A DNA stretch of 6,587 nucleotides from Acidobacteriota bacterium (GTDB lineage Bacteria > Acidobacteriota > Blastocatellia > Pyrinomonadales > Pyrinomonadaceae): positions 1 to 6,587 of the forward strand of contig QHXE01000642.1 in NCBI GenBank assembly GCA_003222835.1, in the 5' to 3' direction. This document shows, one piece after another, positions 5,471 to 6,587 of the stretch. Position 1 is the stretch's first letter; each line of letters begins with the position of its first letter. The position numbers and the translations under genes are program-made. The notes beneath the pieces are model-generated. The model had not been told where the DNA came from. It saw only the letters and a list, made by a program, of their open reading frames with translations, and did not search any database.

Positions 5471-6587
5471 CTACGGCAGCAAGCCGAACACGGCCACGCT
5501 GTTGGGCGTGCCAACGTAGACTCTCCCATTCACGACGATCGGCGTGATGAATTTGTTGCCAGCGAATTGGTCGCGGCCGTTAGCGGCTTGGTTGGAGTTG
5601 TAGATCTCGGTCGCCAGATTCGTGGCATCGTAAGCGTGAAGCACGGCTGTACTACCGTTTTCAACCGCCCAGACAATGCCGTTGGCAGCGCCGTTGGCGG
5701 AAATGCTTGGCGTTGTTCCTGGATACGGAAACTGGTTTGAGCTTTGCGAAGAAGGCGTGACTGCCAGTTTGGCATTCGTAATCGGAAACGCCTTAAGCGC
5801 ATCTCCGACGGCACCGTAATAGACTGTGCCATTAAAGTAGGAGGGCTTAGCGAACTCTCCGCCAGCGAGCTGTCCGCTAATTAGCTCGTAGACATTGTTC
5901 TGGTTCGCGTTGAACTTGCCCATGTTGTCGCGGTCAAGGACATAAATGGTCGCATCCTTGCCGGAACCGACTGCCAAATGACGCGTCGTGCCAGTCGCGT
6001 CAGTCAAGTCCGGGAGCAGCAAAGGTCCACCTGAGCCGAAATCCTGATCCGCAGCAGATTCGGCTACGGTGTTCGAAGGGGTGAAGTAATCGAGAAGCCG
6101 GAGCGGCGCGGTGGAGGAGATTTTTGCGTAGCAATTTCCGCAGTCGCCCTGCGACGGAAGTCCGGACGAATCCAATAAAGTGTCAAACGTGCCGTTCCCC
6201 AGGATGAAGTAAATGTTTCCTGCGGCGTCGGCCGCTGGTGCTGTTCCGGCCATCCAGATTCCTCCGTCGCTCCCGTTTGGCACGAGATTTAACACAGCGG
6301 TTTGCTTGAGAGTGTCAGCGTTATAGGCCATCACCCAAGAAGTGTAAGCGCCTATATCGCAGTGCGAGCCCCAAGTGGTATAGATCGTTCCGTTGATCTC
6401 GAGCAGACCGGGGCGTTCGTTATACTCAGCGGGATCAAAAACTACATTGCCTCCCGAACTGCCGGCACCATTACCGGGATAGGTTGCAGTAATTGTCGTA
6501 GGCCCACCAAAGAGTTCTTTTCCAGTACTGAGATCAAGCACATGGATGCGATGGAAATAGTTTCCACTGGCATCTTTGGAAACAGCA
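5471..6587 (-). CDS. PQQ-like beta-propeller repeat protein, 5' end missing
   Basis: The minus-strand frame is open from base 6586 down to the stop TAG at 5473-5471, so 371 C-terminal residues are visible. The GTG at 6541 is internal: protein-like sequence in the same frame (AVSKDASGNYFHRIH) precedes it. Blade-like repeats recur: HVLDLSTGKELFG, EINGTIYTTWGSHCD, DAAGNIYFILGNG, LAVGSGKDATIYVLDRD, YFNGTVYYGAVGDALKAF, GIVWAVENG-STAVLHAYDATNL and VVNGRVYVGTPNSVAVFGLLP. The pattern of 'G-x-V/I-Y-x-G/W' strands followed by 'L-x-A-Y/F-D' is that of PQQ-type beta-propellers. No PQQ- or metal-binding residues could be identified, so a quinoprotein dehydrogenase activity is not claimed; many such acidobacterial proteins are probably secreted and structural or binding. 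Four Cys occur: one in GSHCD, then GDCGNC, and no others were noted nearby; the closely spaced pair could form a disulfide. It is convergent with the plus-strand genes and probably independent of them. Confidence 0.85.
   Translation of the reverse strand, partial: AVSKDASGNYFHRIHVLDLSTGKELFGGPTTITATYPGNGAGSSGGNVVFDPAEYNERPGLLEINGTIYTTWGSHCDIGAYTSWVMAYNADTLKQTAVLNLVPNGSDGGIWMAGTAPAADAAGNIYFILGNGTFDTLLDSSGLPSQGDCGNCYAKISSTAPLRLLDYFTPSNTVAESAADQDFGSGGPLLLPDLTDATGTTRHLAVGSGKDATIYVLDRDNMGKFNANQNNVYELISGQLAGGEFAKPSYFNGTVYYGAVGDALKAFPITNAKLAVTPSSQSSNQFPYPGTTPSISANGAANGIVWAVENGSTAVLHAYDATNLATEIYNSNQAANGRDQFAGNKFITPIVVNGRVYVGTPNSVAVFGLLP

Noticed and set aside
5471..6541. PQQ-beta gene starting at GTG 6541 (-)
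   Set aside because: The frame continues open with protein-like sequence to the window edge, so the real start lies outside.

Overview
The window most likely comes from an acidobacterium (Acidobacteriota, Terriglobia-like). This is judged from the kinds of genes present, not from a database search: a zinc-finger anti-sigma-like membrane protein beside a TPR-CHAT protease, a PDZ-S41 peptidase, a large secreted PQQ-like beta-propeller protein, and a small HNH endonuclease remnant. Base composition is moderately GC-rich, and GTG starts are used.

Layout. Bases 1-558 (+) hold the 3' part of a membrane-anchored zinc-finger (HxxxCxxC) protein of the anti-sigma type; its start lies left of the window. 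Bases 559-898 hold no convincing gene but carry two pairs of exact 10-bp direct repeats. Bases 899-3520 (+) encode an 873-residue TPR-CHAT cysteine protease with an apparent signal peptide and an intact His/Cys dyad. Thirteen bases later, behind a strong Shine-Dalgarno, bases 3534-4811 (+) encode a 425-residue PDZ-S41 serine peptidase with no signal peptide. Its active site lacks the Lys of the usual CtpA Ser-Lys dyad but fits a tricorn-type Ser-His-Ser-Glu set. Bases 4812-5470 form a decayed intergenic stretch: a foldable GC-rich segment, a short unrecognised ORF, and a broken HNH endonuclease gene that is not visible as one open frame. Bases 5471-6587 (-) are the C-terminal part of a convergent beta-propeller protein whose start lies right of the window.

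How the genes may work together. The first three plus-strand genes look like one functional cluster: a membrane sensor/anti-sigma-like protein, a secreted CHAT protease and an S41 protease. In this arrangement an ECF sigma factor gene would be expected just left of the window, but it cannot be seen. A reasonable hypothesis is a proteolytic signalling module in which one or both proteases act on the anti-sigma protein or on envelope substrates. The sequence does not prove this. The beta-propeller gene is convergent and probably unrelated.
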